From the NCBI GenBank assembly GCA_950295325.1, contig OX485807.1:39460440-39524439 (forward strand): 64,000 bases of DNA, read 5' to 3'. The first letter of the stretch is position 1. Every line of letters begins with the position of its first letter. Below are positions 34,986-47,054 of the stretch, in pieces. Source of the DNA: Polytrichum commune (lineage: Eukaryota > Streptophyta > Polytrichopsida > Polytrichales > Polytrichaceae). A program made the position numbers and the translations under genes. The notes beneath the pieces are model-generated. The model made no database searches. It was given only the letters and a program-made list of their open reading frames with translations, and was not told the origin of the DNA.

Positions 34986-35128
34986 GCTTGGTGTGGTAGT
35001 ATGTGGTAGTTGGGGTTTGAGCGATTAAAAGGGGGGGATGAGGTGTTTCAATGTCCGGAGGTTTTAGGGTTGTTTTTGTGAAGTGTGAGAAGTCATTTTG
35101 TGGAGGCATTTAGTAGGGTTCTGGTGAA

Positions 35129-38100
35129 ATGAAAGAGCCGGCCCCTGTGTCTGGGGAAATCCCCGGGAGTAGGAAGAGGTTGAAACCCCCGGGCAGTAAT
35201 AACGGGCAGCCTGCGCCAGCACGGAGACGTGAGGATGAGATGATGGGGAGAGAAGGAGGCGGTGGTGGTGGCTCCATCCCACGGTTGCAGAGAACTCCTA
35301 ATGCCAACCACAGGAGTGAGAGTTATGAAGATATGGAGGATTTAGAGTACCCTGCCGCATTGTACAGTACCATGGAGCAGCACTTGCCTACCAATTACCT
35401 GGGTGCGTCTCGGGAGAAGAAGCTGGCGTTGCTCGAGAGGATATTGTCCAAGTATCGTCCCAACGGGGAGCGTGCTAAGGTTAGAGCACTACTGTAACCT
35501 TAAACTTCTCTCTGGTGCCAAGTTAGAGCTTCTCAAGCACAATATAGAATGGTTCAGAGGGGGAGAGAGAGAGAGGGGGGGGGGGGTTTAAATGCAGTGA
35601 CACTAATGCAGTGGAAGATTAATGTCTGTATCTATTCTGGTAACAAATTTAAGAAGTAAAGCCATTGTGTTTCACCATCAAAGTATACTCATGGAAGAGG
35701 CTCCATATGATCACTGTCACTCTTTACCCTAATTCTAGATACATGGATGAGGAGAGAAAGTTATGGGGCCAAGTCAGAGCTTCTCTGCCACAATACAGAA
35801 AGGTTTAGAGAGAGAAAGAGAGAGTGGGAATGCAGGTTAATGCAGTCCTTAACAGAAAGATTTAGAGTGAGAGGGAGAGAGAGAGGGAGGAGGTTAATGC
35901 CATCCTTGATGCAGTGACACTAAATGCAGTGGAAGATTTATGCGAATAATTCATTTAGATTACCAATTTAAAAAGCCATGGTCTTTCACCATCGAACCAT
36001 ACTCATGTGGAAGATATAGCCTTAATTCGGAGATTCTAGAACTTGACGGAAGAGAATATTGGACTTTGCGACATGAGGTTCTGGTACTCTCAGATATGAT
36101 CACTGTTACTCTTTACCCTAATTCGAGATACATGTATAAGGACAGAAAGTTATGGGGTTGGAGAGTGGAGTTACGTGCCTAAAGGTATACAGTAATCTCC
36201 TGCTTAAGTATGCACCCGTTTAAGTATGCATCCCGGTTAATTGCGCAATTTTTTTGACAAAAATTAGGGTTCATACTTTATTGTTTGAACATATTATGTA
36301 GAGTCATTTGCCACAAATGCATGAATTTTTTGCGCTTGACATTCAATGCCGGTTTGTTTATGTTTTGTTGAAACGTCTCAAACGATCGTTGTAATTCATC
36401 ATACATTTGTTTAGCTTCCGTTTGAACATCGGAGGAAAGCAATTGGTCATCGATGCCAAGGACAGTTCTCTGTAGAGCTTCAATGCCTTTGAAGGGGGAG
36501 CACTTTCAGATTCAACAATGATTTCACATCGTTGGGCTTTGGTCGAGCGGGTTGCCTTAGGTTTCATCCGTTTCCCGTTGCGATTCATTGAATATGAGGG
36601 TCTAGAAAGCGATGAGTAAAGTATGCACTTACCAACTAAGTGCGCACCAACAGCTCCAGTTCAAAGTGCATACTTAAGGGGGAGATTACTGTAGAGAGAG
36701 TGGGACAGTGGTCAATGCAGTCCTAAAATGACACTAAATGTAGTGAAAGATTTTTGTCAGTAATTCTGGTGACCAATTAAAAAAATCTGTGGTGTTTCAC
36801 CATCGAACCATACTCATGTGGAAGGGATGGCCGTTGTTCGGAGAGCTTAGACCCTGACGAAAGAGAACATTGAGAAACTTTGCGACATGAAATTCTGGTA
36901 CTCTTGCATATGATCACTCACACTCTTTACCCTAATCCTAGTTACATGTGTTATGGGGTTGGAGTAAGTCTTAGAGAGGCAACAGCATATTCTGGAATGT
37001 CGAGTTACGCACCTAGCGATTATTCACCGTGTGGGAGTCCATTTGAGTTGACTGTTCTAGGTGAAAGATTCAAGTTGCTGGTCTCTCTCTGATCATTTCA
37101 GAAGACCCGATATCAGGAATTGGACTGTATATATAGAAAGGAACGTGAGTAGCCAGAGTAGTTTTTTCCTTCTAGTCCCTTGCATGGCGTCTTCATCTGA
37201 TAATGCCTTCGTGTGCATTGGGAAACCCATTGAATGTGGAATTATGGTATGCTAAATGGTCTGAAGAAGACGGGGATCAGGTTATAGTGTTGGAAAACTT
37301 TGGTGCGTTTTGGGAAGGAAGAGGTTTGCTCCTACAATAAGAAGTTTTACTTTGTCCATCTACAAAGAAGAGTTCTATGTTTGTTAGTGTGTTTCAAAAG
37401 GATAATAAGGACCTCGGCAAAGCTCAAGATGGTGAATGATGAGGTAGTACCAACATCTTCCACCTGCAAAAGCAGTGAATTCACTGCATTCTTATCTTAA
37501 TCTCCCCAGTTTACAGATGCTCTGGGATTTCTTACTTCCCAAAACCTTCACTATTGTAAGAGGAAATCTTGTAAGAAATAGTGCCCAAGTACTATTGTTA
37601 ACCTCAAAGCCTTACTCTGTCGAGGTAGCAAAATTGGTTGAGTAGTTTTCTCCATCATTCTTTAATGTTGACTTGAATCTCCAAATGGAGTTTAATGTTA
37701 GAGAAAAGCATTTGATGACTTTGATACATCAAAGTCATTGTAAAGCCTCTATTTAAATTTGAAGAATCTATTCTTTCCTTTGGTGGTGGTTCTTTAATAA
37801 GACCTTCTTTCAACCTTCAAAAGGCAATGCTAATTATGGTTCTTGACATGTGTGCAGAAACATCGTGAGTATCGAGAGAGAATACGACACAATTATCAGG
37901 TTGGCATGGATTGTGTTGGAGGTTCAGTAATTTTTCTTCATGTAGTCCGCACCTCTCTGTTTGGTATCTCCATGTCTGTGGCATGCCCTTACTTTAGCTG
38001 TTAATCTTGTTGATGCAGCCACTGCATGAAGAACTGTACACCTTTGATCCAGACCGCTTCTTTGTGAACTCCTTCTTAGAGGCTATTAAAGATGGATCAG

Positions 38101-39937
38101 AGGCTGCACTTCGCCGCATCCTAATTGAACACTCTCCAGGGGTTTTCACTTTCAGTATGCTGAAGCCTACATTCTGCACAAGGATGTTGGAGGAGGTTTG
38201 CACCCTTCCTGAAATTTGTTTGTGCATTTGCTTCTTCTTTTCACCTCTAATCAGTCTAACAGAAGTCTTCTATCATCATTGCCTAAAATTTTAAAAATTA
38301 ACTGATAAGGCATCTGTCAGTACTTTGTTGTCCCTCAATTCTAATGATATTCTATCCTTCAAAATTACCACAAAACAATATTCAAGCATTAGTGTGGAGT
38401 TCTGAATTGTGACGTCTTGCAGTTTTGCATGGGGATAGTATAATATCAGTCCTTTCTTTGTACCTCTTAATTTACTGAGTCATTCTTGGTGTGTACCTTA
38501 CAGGTTGAGCATTTTGAGAGATGGGCCCAGGATTCCAGAGTGAAGGTTATGCGACCTAATACCATGAACAACTATGGAGCTGTACTAGATGATATTGGCA
38601 TGGAGAGCATGTTGCACCATCTCATGACTCGTTATCTCAACCCAATGGCTGCTGGTGCTTCCCTTCACTTTCTTTGTTGTTGTGTAGTCAACAATCCCTC
38701 TCATCCTTGCAACAGATAGCATGTATGTTCTTAATTCCTCTATTTTCTGAATGTTCGACGTGTTGGTAATGACAGCTTTGTTCATGAATGTTGGAGGATC
38801 TTCTCTCGACACACACCATGGTTTTGTGGTGGAGTATGCAATGGATCGTGATCTCGATCTAGGTGAGTGTGCATTGGAGCTTGCAATTTGTCAAATTGTA
38901 CAATGTCTGTGCCTTGTATTTTCATGTTGTGTTCCATTTTTTGGCTGCATGTTATATTCAATAGTAGACACTTTTGGTGGACAGTGTGAGGCACTAATAC
39001 TCAAGAAGTTAATCATCAATTAGAGTTAATGGTTCTGAGATGTAATGGTTCTGAGATGTGCGACATAAGCATTTGCCTTGGATTGTGTCTGGTTTTCCAA
39101 TCCTGGCACTTTCTTGTAAGCTGACCTCAAGATCTGAATCTGCTACTAATTATTTGATCAAAACAACAGGCTTCCATGTTGATGATTCTGAGGTCACACT
39201 CAATGTGTGCCTTGGTAAGGAGTTCGATGGAGGAGAGCTCTTCTTTCGAGGTGTTCGCTGTGACAAGCATGTGAATGGAGAGGCACGACCTGAGGTACTG
39301 AATGTCCAGTGTTGCAAATTTCTATTGCTAGAGTATGCGGTGGTGAGGAGGCATGGGCCTCAATCAATAGTCATGCAATGGTGTGTCTAGGATGGCCACA
39401 ACTTATGGTTGCAGAATCTAATATGCTTACGTTGAAGAAGCCTTCTGACGTATTCAAATCCAGTAACTAGAGTATTCTGGAGCATCCTTCATTTTTTTTG
39501 GATGTTTTTACCATGGCAGGAAGTACTGGAGTACTCGCATGTTCCTGGTCATGCCATACTGCATGCTGGCCGCCACCGACATGGTGCAAAGGCTATCACT
39601 TCTGGTCAACGCACCAACCTCATTCTCTGGTGTCGCAGGTAACTGTCAAATCTACTTTGGATGCTCTCCAAGTTTCCGTGTAGGAGGTTATTAAATTTCC
39701 TATTTATGTTGACATTTGTTACTTACCCTTCACTGGAGTCAGTGATTTTTTGGACTATGGACATGTACACATACTACATGCACAATTTACCAATCTCACC
39801 TCATGTGCAACAGCTCTGAGTTCCGGGAACTGAAGAAATATCAGCGTGATTTCTCAAGCTGGTGTGGAGAGTGCCTGTTACGGAAGAAGGAACGAGGGCG
39901 CCGCCTCTCAAGTGCGAAGCGTCAGCTGGCTTCATGA
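35129..39937 (+). CDS. PKHD-type 2-oxoglutarate/Fe(II) dioxygenase, 8 exons
   Basis: Exons: 35,129-35,479; 37,858-37,899; 38,019-38,195; 38,504-38,654; 38,776-38,862; 39,170-39,294; 39,520-39,638; 39,814-39,937. They sum to 1,176 nt, giving an uninterrupted 391-residue protein ending in TGA. The N-terminus is Gly/Arg-rich and probably disordered. The conserved part begins at YPAALYSTMEQHLP. The catalytic double-stranded beta-helix has the iron ligands H272-x-D274 (FHVDDSEVTLNVCLG), GGELFFRG, a distal His in HAGRHRHGA (probably H332) and R342 in TSGQR for 2-oxoglutarate binding. The C-terminus is basic (LLRKKERGRRLSSAKRQ). The closest match by memory is the Arabidopsis At1g22950-type family of uncharacterised oxygenases; the substrate is unknown. 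Intron 1 (2.4 kb) holds local repeats of an AATGCAGTGACACTAA/CATCGAACCATACTCATG block and a pogo-like MITE. Confidence 0.92.
36190..36691. mobile_element. pogo/Tigger-like MITE in intron 1
   Basis: CAGTAATCTCCTGCTTAAGT at the left is matched in inverted form at the right (CAGTAATCTCCCCCTTAAGT), about 27 bp of inverted ends. TA dinucleotides flank both sides (36,188-36,189 and 36,692-36,693), as expected for Tc1/mariner-superfamily insertion. At 502 bp it retains short frames on the minus strand that may be transposase leftovers, so it could be a deletion derivative. Confidence 0.85.
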
Positions 39938-40690
39938 TGTTGGCATGCCCAACCACTGGTTTGAAGAAGTGATTTTGTACATTGATTCCATTGTAAGCTG
40001 GAAACTGCAGGAGTAGATGCTTCTTTCACGGGGAGTTGTCCAGGTCTGTGGTTGAAAATGATCTTTGTACATTGAGTAGACTAGTTTTTTAGTTTTCAGC
40101 CCTTATACAATAAGATCGAATGCACTTCCTGTATTCTCATCTTTGAAGGCAGTTAAGTTTTGCCTTTTTTGTACTACATTTAATCAATCCATGCTTGTTC
40201 CATTTGCAAATTTTTCTAATGTTTTGCATGGACTCTTTTTCCCTCTGTAGTTTCACATCTGAGCTTACACAAGAGTATTGTGTAATGCCATGTTTTTACA
40301 TGAAGAGTTTGTTCACTTCCAACCTGTTCAATGTTAGTGACAATGTCCAACACAGATTGCTTAGTTTAATTTATGTGGTGCACATTATTTCAAAGTTTCC
40401 ACATTTTAAAATTACTGGAATTGCTTATGAGGCCAGGCAACCAATGCGGACATGACATTTTTAACAAAGTTTGGAAGATTGTTTTCTGCTGACCATGTAA
40501 ACTCATCCACTCAGACTTTGAAAACATAGGGACTATTTTATATCTAGAAGCTTACATTTCAACTCCAATAATGTCAAAGAGCCTGAATTCTCTAGAAAAA
40601 GAGATTTTTGGAGCTTAAGGGGTTCCTAATGATTCCACCTTGATCTGCAGCTGTGCAAAGCCTATCTAGCCGGATATGTGCACCTAACTA
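39938..40690. other. 3' region of the oxygenase gene and intergenic DNA
   Basis: The likely 3' untranslated region lies after TGA at 39,937. No second gene is supported before the Tc1 element. Confidence 0.45.
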
Positions 40691-41046
40691 CAGTGACTGT
40701 CAAAACTGAGTACGAGAAAGCCTAGTCTACCTTTAGCCATTTATATTTTATAATTTATTGCATTTAATGCCAAATCAGTTGACGGCTCAAGTATACATCC
40801 ATGTAAATGATGTGGCTACCAAATTACAAGTTCAGCAATGCAAGATAATTTGAGAAAGATCTAGATCAAAGTAAATTAGCTCCAAAATTTAGTTATGCTC
40901 ACACTTGGATTACGCAATGAATGCTACAAATCTGACATGTACAAGTGATTTTCTGGGTCCGATTTTTTGGGTGGGCATGTTCTTGGCCTTCACATTTATA
41001 ATTGTGTCCCCATTCAGTGCACATCATGTATGCCAAATTGAGCAAA

Positions 41047-42608
41047 ATGGTTTCATTGAGGTCTCTCTTTGCTGCTGGTAGAAAGCAAATAGAAGAAGCT
41101 ACTTTAGAGAAGTTGAGGAGGGGTGAAAGTACTAGAAATGTTGCTAGAGACTTACAGGTATCCCAAAGTTGGGTTGCACAATTTCGTAAGCAACATTTGA
41201 GTGAATTGAGTGATGTCAATCACAGTTTTGGTGGCAGGCCACAGGTGTACAGTGCAGCTGATCGTAGAGCTTGTGTGAGAGAAATCACTGTGGGTGGCTT
41301 AGAAACTGCACACAAAGTTGGAAATTACTTGAGAGAAGAGCTTCATGTTGGTATGAGCGATAGTACTGTGAGGAGAGTGTTACGAAAAGCAGGTTTGAAA
41401 TGTAAAGTGAAGCAAAAGAAACCAAAGCTCACACTTCTTCAAGTTAAGGGACGATTAGAATTTGCTAGACGTCATTGCCATTGGACTGATGATGATTGGG
41501 ATCGTGTAGTATTCTCCGATGAAACAAAAATCAACCGATTTTTCTCTAATGGTCGCAGTTGGTGTTGGTTTCGTGATGGACACAGTAGAAATGTTGGAAT
41601 GGTGCAACAAACTGTCAAGTTTGGAGGTGGGGGAGTGATGATGTGGGGTTGCATGACTCCGAGTGGCCCTGGTATGATGTGTAGGATTGAGGGAAGAATG
41701 GATCAGTACATGTATAAAGAAATTTTAGAGCGAGAGTTGATTCATACGCTGCATGCATACAATTTGGATCCTGCCAATTTGATTTTTCAACATGATAATG
41801 ACCCGAAACATACATCCAAGAGTGTGCGCTGTTGGCTGAATTCGTAAGAATTTACCGTTTTGAAGTGGCCGGCACAATCTCCAGACTTGAATCCGATCGA
41901 ACACTTGTGGACAACTTTAAAACGTCGACTAAACCAATCCCGGGTACACAACTCCCGTATTATATGGTCTTGATTATAATCACTTATAATGCGTTTTAGT
42001 CCAATATTGAGTGATACAATTTGTTTTAATGTAGGAAACCCTTGTAGCCCTTCTAACAAGGAATCCAAAAATGTAATTATATATAGGAAATGAATATATT
42101 TTGAAGCATATAATTGCATTAAAAACCTAATTATATGATTTTTTTTAATACAGGTACCATAGGTCAAACTACCCAACTTTTTGGACTTTTTAATAAAATT
42201 TTAACATTGTGAATGAATTATAATTTTAATGGGAGGCAACTATTCGTGGCTTATAATTTTAATGGGAGGCTTAATAAATATGCAACCCAACTTTTTTTTC
42301 ATCTCGTTTTATTTAATTTGGTCTTCACCCAACTTTTTGATCATTTTAATTTGATATAATTTGATATAATTTTGACAAAAGCCGTCCTCTAAGCCGTTTT
42401 AAGTACGATGCCCCCTGTGTATAATATGGGAGTTGCGTACCCGGGAAACCAATATGAGAGACCTCCCAAAGGAATGTTAGAATTGTGGGAGTGTGTTGAG
42501 GATTGTTGGGCTTCAATTACTCCCAATGAGTGTAAGAACTTGTATAGGAGCATGCCTAAGCGCATTGCAGCTGTTATAGCTGCTAAGGGTAGGTGGACAA
42601 ATTTTTAA
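41047..42608 (+). pseudogene. Tc1-family transposase (interrupted)
   Basis: The start chosen is ATG 41,047 (MVSLRSLFAAGRKQIEEATL). Two helix-turn-helix parts follow: IEEATLEKLRRGESTRNVAR with SQSWVAQFRKQ, then a second (MSDSTVRRVLRKAGLK) typical of the paired-like binding region. The catalytic core has VVFSDETKINRF (first Asp), IFQHDNDPKHTS (second Asp) and [11 protein letters not shown] (Glu), with 34 residues between the second Asp and the Glu. An in-frame TAA at 41,845-41,847 lies between the second Asp and the Glu. A 507-bp MITE splits the C-terminus after LKRRLNQ. The rest (ERPPKGMLELWECVEDCW, MPKRIAAVIAAKG) resumes at about 42,453 and ends at TAA 42,606-42,608. Apart from these two lesions the frame is continuous, so the element decayed recently. 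Confidence 0.9.
41939..42445. mobile_element. MITE inserted in the Tc1 transposase (8-bp TSD)
   Basis: The ends CCCGGGTACACAACTCCC (left) and CCCGGGTACGCAACTCCC (right, inverted) are flanked by AAACCAAT at 41,931-41,938 and 42,446-42,453. An 8-bp duplication suggests hAT or another 8-bp superfamily, though the CCCGGG terminus is not a standard hAT end. The 507-bp element has no coding capacity. Its removal with one duplication copy restores continuity of the Tc1 frame, which supports the boundaries. Confidence 0.9.
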
Positions 42609-42839
42609 CTTTGTTCCAGCTTGTGTGAGCAAAACTAAGTTTTGGATTGAACTTCACTTTACTTTTTGTTTGTACATGCATACTTGTGTGAAATAGGCCT
42701 CAATTCCCATGGAAGTATGACTGATTGCAATGGTAATCCTATGCAATTTATGGTTTCATTTTTGGTGCATCCAATTTCCTTACATTGTTTGTTGAATTTC
42801 AATATGTTGTGTTTGTACTCAGTTTTGGCAGTCACTGTA

Positions 42840-45800
42840 TACCCTTGAGCTCGACAATCTTGAGATATCTAACCCTGTAAAATCCTGCATCATGAATGAA
42901 GGGGCTCCACTAAGAACGCGACACTATGGCTGGCTAGATTTGGATCTAAGAATTGACACCCCCCAAAAACAAAAAAATGTTTCAAAGATATTGGATTGTG
43001 CGCTTAAACTTTGTTGATTGTTTTAGGTTGACGAGTTCATCAAATTTGACTGATCGATCAATCTAGTCGACGTGATTTGTCAACTTCTGTCAACTAATTT
43101 GAGAAAAATTACATTTTTTTCCCGCTCCCATGCCATCAATGGGGACAATTGACAGCCTCGTCGACAGTTACGTCTATTGATCCACCATTGAGCTCTGCAA
43201 GTGCTCACAATACTAATGCATGGAGAGAGTCATGTCTACATATATGTCTGATGATGTCATCTTGGTCATTAATTGGTGAGTATCACACACAAAGATGGCG
43301 CTTCTTGTGATATGTGTATGAATAATGCAAAGTTAAGAGATGCATGCACCATGCTACTAGTCTATTTAATTGATGCTTTGGCATCATGATGTACACCACA
43401 CTCATTATGAGGAATAATATGAAATTAATGAATTCTGTCTATTATTCACACCTTTTATAAGATGGTATAGTTGAAGGGCGCAAGCATAGTCAAATACATA
43501 ATTTTATTACCCTGCATAGGTTTAAGTGAAAGTGATTTAGAAATATATACTGACTTTAAATTTCGTGAAGGAAAAAATCAGAAATATTTGAAAAACACAT
43601 TGATCTATAAAGCCAAGTAATTTATGGTGATAATTTTTTTTCAAGAAAACTCTACATATTTTAGAAGATGATGCAAGCATTGCACAAGTAGATATATTGA
43701 ACACATAATTGTCTAATTTTTTTCTAAAACATGATAAAATTACATTAAATTGATGTTTTTTCTACAAAATTTTATAATGGTGCCCTCAAGTTTATAACAA
43801 ATTCAAGGAATATGAAAAAATAAATCCAACTTCAAAAAATTTGAGGTCATGAAATCTATGTCCAAAACCAGATTTAGTCATTACCTTTTGAGCAATACTT
43901 TTAATGATAAGTTTTCAATTGAAGATCTCATCTTGATATTCTATATTGAGTACCTAACACAACAATAGAGGGCTCGAAAAAAAATTCCAATTTAAACAAC
44001 ACTTTGCTACTTCTTTTAGGCGTTTGACCAAACACTTTATGATTTTGAATTTATTGGAGCACTTTTTTTGTATACTTGAATGTGCTTGCTCCCTGAAGAC
44101 ATTAGTAAATCATATAGTTTGTTTGAACTCTCAGTATTGGTGGTCCACAAAAGAGACATCTACACCAAATCCTTGTGCCTTGGTGTGGGAAATCATTCAT
44201 GTCTTTTGAGGGTTGAGACATCTAGTCGTATGCGCAACACACAAAAGGTCTTAGAGTCAATGTGTGTCATTATCCAAGTGCTAGTAATAACTTGTATTGA
44301 AAGTTACAGTGGGCCGCATTAAATCAATGAAGAAATTACTCTAGTCACAAATGGTAAAGTCCAATTGGAAAGAGTTATGCCCCCTTCCCACTTGACTTTA
44401 GTTGAACCTCACTTAGCCTAAAAGTTCATTTTAAAAACATGGCCTCCACACCATCAATGCTCTCTAGTCCCAAGCCTAGTTGGCCAAGGATATGGCATGG
44501 TTTCAAAATGGAGGTTTTGAACCTCAAGCACCAACCCTCCAATTAGTACCTAGAGATGAGGTAAGAATGTAGGACCTTTAAAGTGTCACCTCCAACCCTT
44601 GTGATAGGTTATGTTTATTTTAAGCTATGAGGGCATGAGGAGCTTCATTAACAAAAACCAATGATAAGGTAGATGAGTGGCAAGGCATTTGGCCTTGCTT
44701 AAAAAACTCTTCAACATGTCATCGCTTGGTAGATAAAACAACGAACATGTGTGAAGGCTGTTTTAACTAAAATCTACTTGAAATTCTCTGGAGCAAGTTC
44801 TTGTAAGTGCATTGGGATAGCCAGGTCCCTCAACCATAACCGAGAGAGCTTTACACCGATTTTTAGGAATGACTTTGATTATTTGGTAAAGCCATGTGGA
44901 GACGCATAACATCATCCAGTTGAGTATGAAGGGTGGGTGGGAGGGACCGGGAACTTGTTAGAAATTATTCGGAAAGTACATTAACTTTACTCTCTCACAA
45001 GGATAAATTCAACTTGATAAACTCGAGTGAAGCGGTGTCACTGATATTATTAAAATGAAATGGCTGATAGAAGTGGAATAATCGTTATGTGGGCCTTTCG
45101 TTAGTTAGATAGTCCGTTTGATATTATATTTTTAGAAATTTTCATTTCTAGGTTAGACAGGGTTGTTCCAGTCCACTTGTCCTATCCCATTCCATCCTAG
45201 TTTAGGGTGAGTTTTCGAAGAATATACCAAGATGTGTACAGTTCTAACACTGAGAAATATAATTTGTAATTCAGATGCCCCCATGAGATTCGGCTGCTCA
45301 TATTACCAACCATGTCATGACACATGCCACAAATGATCACAAGTCAAGAACTTGGACACCTCGGTGTCGATAATTATGAGTCAATTCTGAACAACCTGAA
45401 CGTAGACACGTACTCTCCATGCTTCTTTTTCGATCCAACTTAGACCAAAAAAGCCGCAACCGCGCCATGTTGAAGGACAACCAGCGGTGCGCTGTAGCAT
45501 TCGGTCATGCCATGAAGAGGAGTATATTATAATACTTGAGTACTACTGATGTCATCCTGTTTGGACACTTCACATAATTACCTAGGTGTTGAAAGTCATG
45601 GAAAATAAAATCCATGGAAAATTGTGTGACAAGTACTATACTGATCTGCAATGTGTATGGATTTGCAGCATCACAAGTCTTTCGGACACAAAAAAATCTC
45701 ATTAACATACATACATACATGTACTATTCTCCCTCTTTAGTACAACACGTTTGGGAAACACACAAAAAGTTGTATTATCAAGGTGTCGTCTTCTCATTGA

Positions 45801-46678
45801 TATGACAAATGGTGTAAAGTTGTCGTATTGTTGAGGGAGTACAAAATCATAAGTAATATGAGCTTCAAATATATATATATATAACAAGTTTAAGCAATAT
45901 AGATGGTATGAAATAATAACTTATAACTTCAAACAAATACAACTATTCTCAAGAACTCTTGAAATAGGTGTCCAAAGATCTCTGGTGTTGCCTACCCAAG
46001 TTAGCAATTGTTATCTTATCCAAATTCCTTACTAACTTTTGAAAAGAAAAAAAAAAAAAAATCATTAACACAAAAATATAAAGAGTTCTCTAATAAGAAA
46101 CTAGACAATAATGATGCATGACGTTTAACATCACTAAACTTTACTATAGGTGGAGCAACATCATCCATGTCCATTCTACACTAATAACCCTAATCATCAT
46201 TTAGTTCTCAATGAGAAGCGAAGTTCCCAAGTAGTTCCCAAGTGAAAATGGATGTATTTTAAATGTGCATAACATAGATGAAATAAATTTCAACATTAAA
46301 TACCTCTTTAATATGACAAAACAAAGATTCTAAATGTCGCATTATCGAGTGTCGTAGTCGTCTAAAAGAGGGAGGTTTGAACTAAAAAGTTTGGTCTCGC
46401 AAAAATGTGTCACAATATCGAGGGTGTTGTATTAACAAGTGTCGTATTAACAAGGTTAGACTCTATTGACATTGAAAAGGGTGACTAAATTTCAATGGCT
46501 GTCAGAATCCAAATGGCATTTTAATCCATTTACACCCAATAATGGTGAGCAAGTCTTAATCTGATTTCACGTCCTGCGTGCTTCATCAAGCTAATTAATG
46601 ATTGATCATGTTAAATTCCATCTTATGTTTTGTGGGTTGCAAGCTACCTATAGAGGGCGCTCTATTTTATCTTTACTA
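42840..46678. other. Intergenic, no supported gene
   Basis: AT-rich DNA. A block at about 42,866 (CTAACCCTGTAAAATCCTGC, then ATCATGAATGAA) resembles one at about 31,650, so it is probably another dispersed repeat. No gene is recognised. Confidence 0.45.
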
Positions 46679-47054
46679 CACTAAATATTGTATTTAGTGT
46701 CATATGGGATTTCATGTCACTGTGACACTTGTTATGAATAAGTCTACAAGTATTGGCATCCCAACTTACATTCGATTCATCGAAATGTCAATTATTGACA
46801 CAAAGTTTGGTCTATTTTGCGTCCTAACATTTGTGTAATGAAATATTGTCATGGAGGATTGAAATATGGATGAAAAATCACTTAGTATGTGTCAGTAATA
46901 GCAACATTGTAACTCTATAATGCCCAATTTATTTTATGAGGAATGACAAATAATGTTAGGTTTACATCTAGTGTTTGTGACACTACACGTGTGGTTTACA
47001 ATTAAAATTGAGCAAGACAATTGGAATTGGTGACATTGATTACAATATTTAGTG
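46679..47054 (+). mobile_element. MITE family A copy, best preserved ends
   Basis: It starts CACTAAATATTGTA and ends with the inverse, TACAATATTTAGTG, 376 bp in all. The CACTA..TAGTG termini recall the CACTA superfamily, but the flanks are TA-rich and no clear 3-bp duplication is seen, so the superfamily is unresolved. No coding capacity. Confidence 0.8.

Larger units (their letters stand above)
40691..42837 (+). mobile_element. Tc1-like (DD34E) transposon
   Basis: The ends CAGTGACTGTCAAAACTGAG (left) and, inverted, CAGTGACTGCCAAAACTGAG (right) extend about 23 bp and are flanked by TA (40,689-40,690 and 42,838-42,839). The length is 2,147 bp. Removing the inserted MITE and one 8-bp duplication leaves about 1,632 bp, a normal Tc1 size. 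One transposase frame fills the centre. Plant mariner-like elements are usually DD39D; this one is DD34E. Confidence 0.9.

Noticed and set aside
36358-36588. 76-codon minus-strand frame as a gene
   Set aside because: It lies wholly inside the 502-bp pogo-like MITE. At most it is a leftover of a transposase.
12222-41847. A variant genetic code with TAA/TAG as glutamine
   Set aside because: The host-like GH17 and BRCT frames end at TAG exactly where their families end. Frameshifts accompany the in-frame stops in both giant-element genes, so decay is the simpler explanation.
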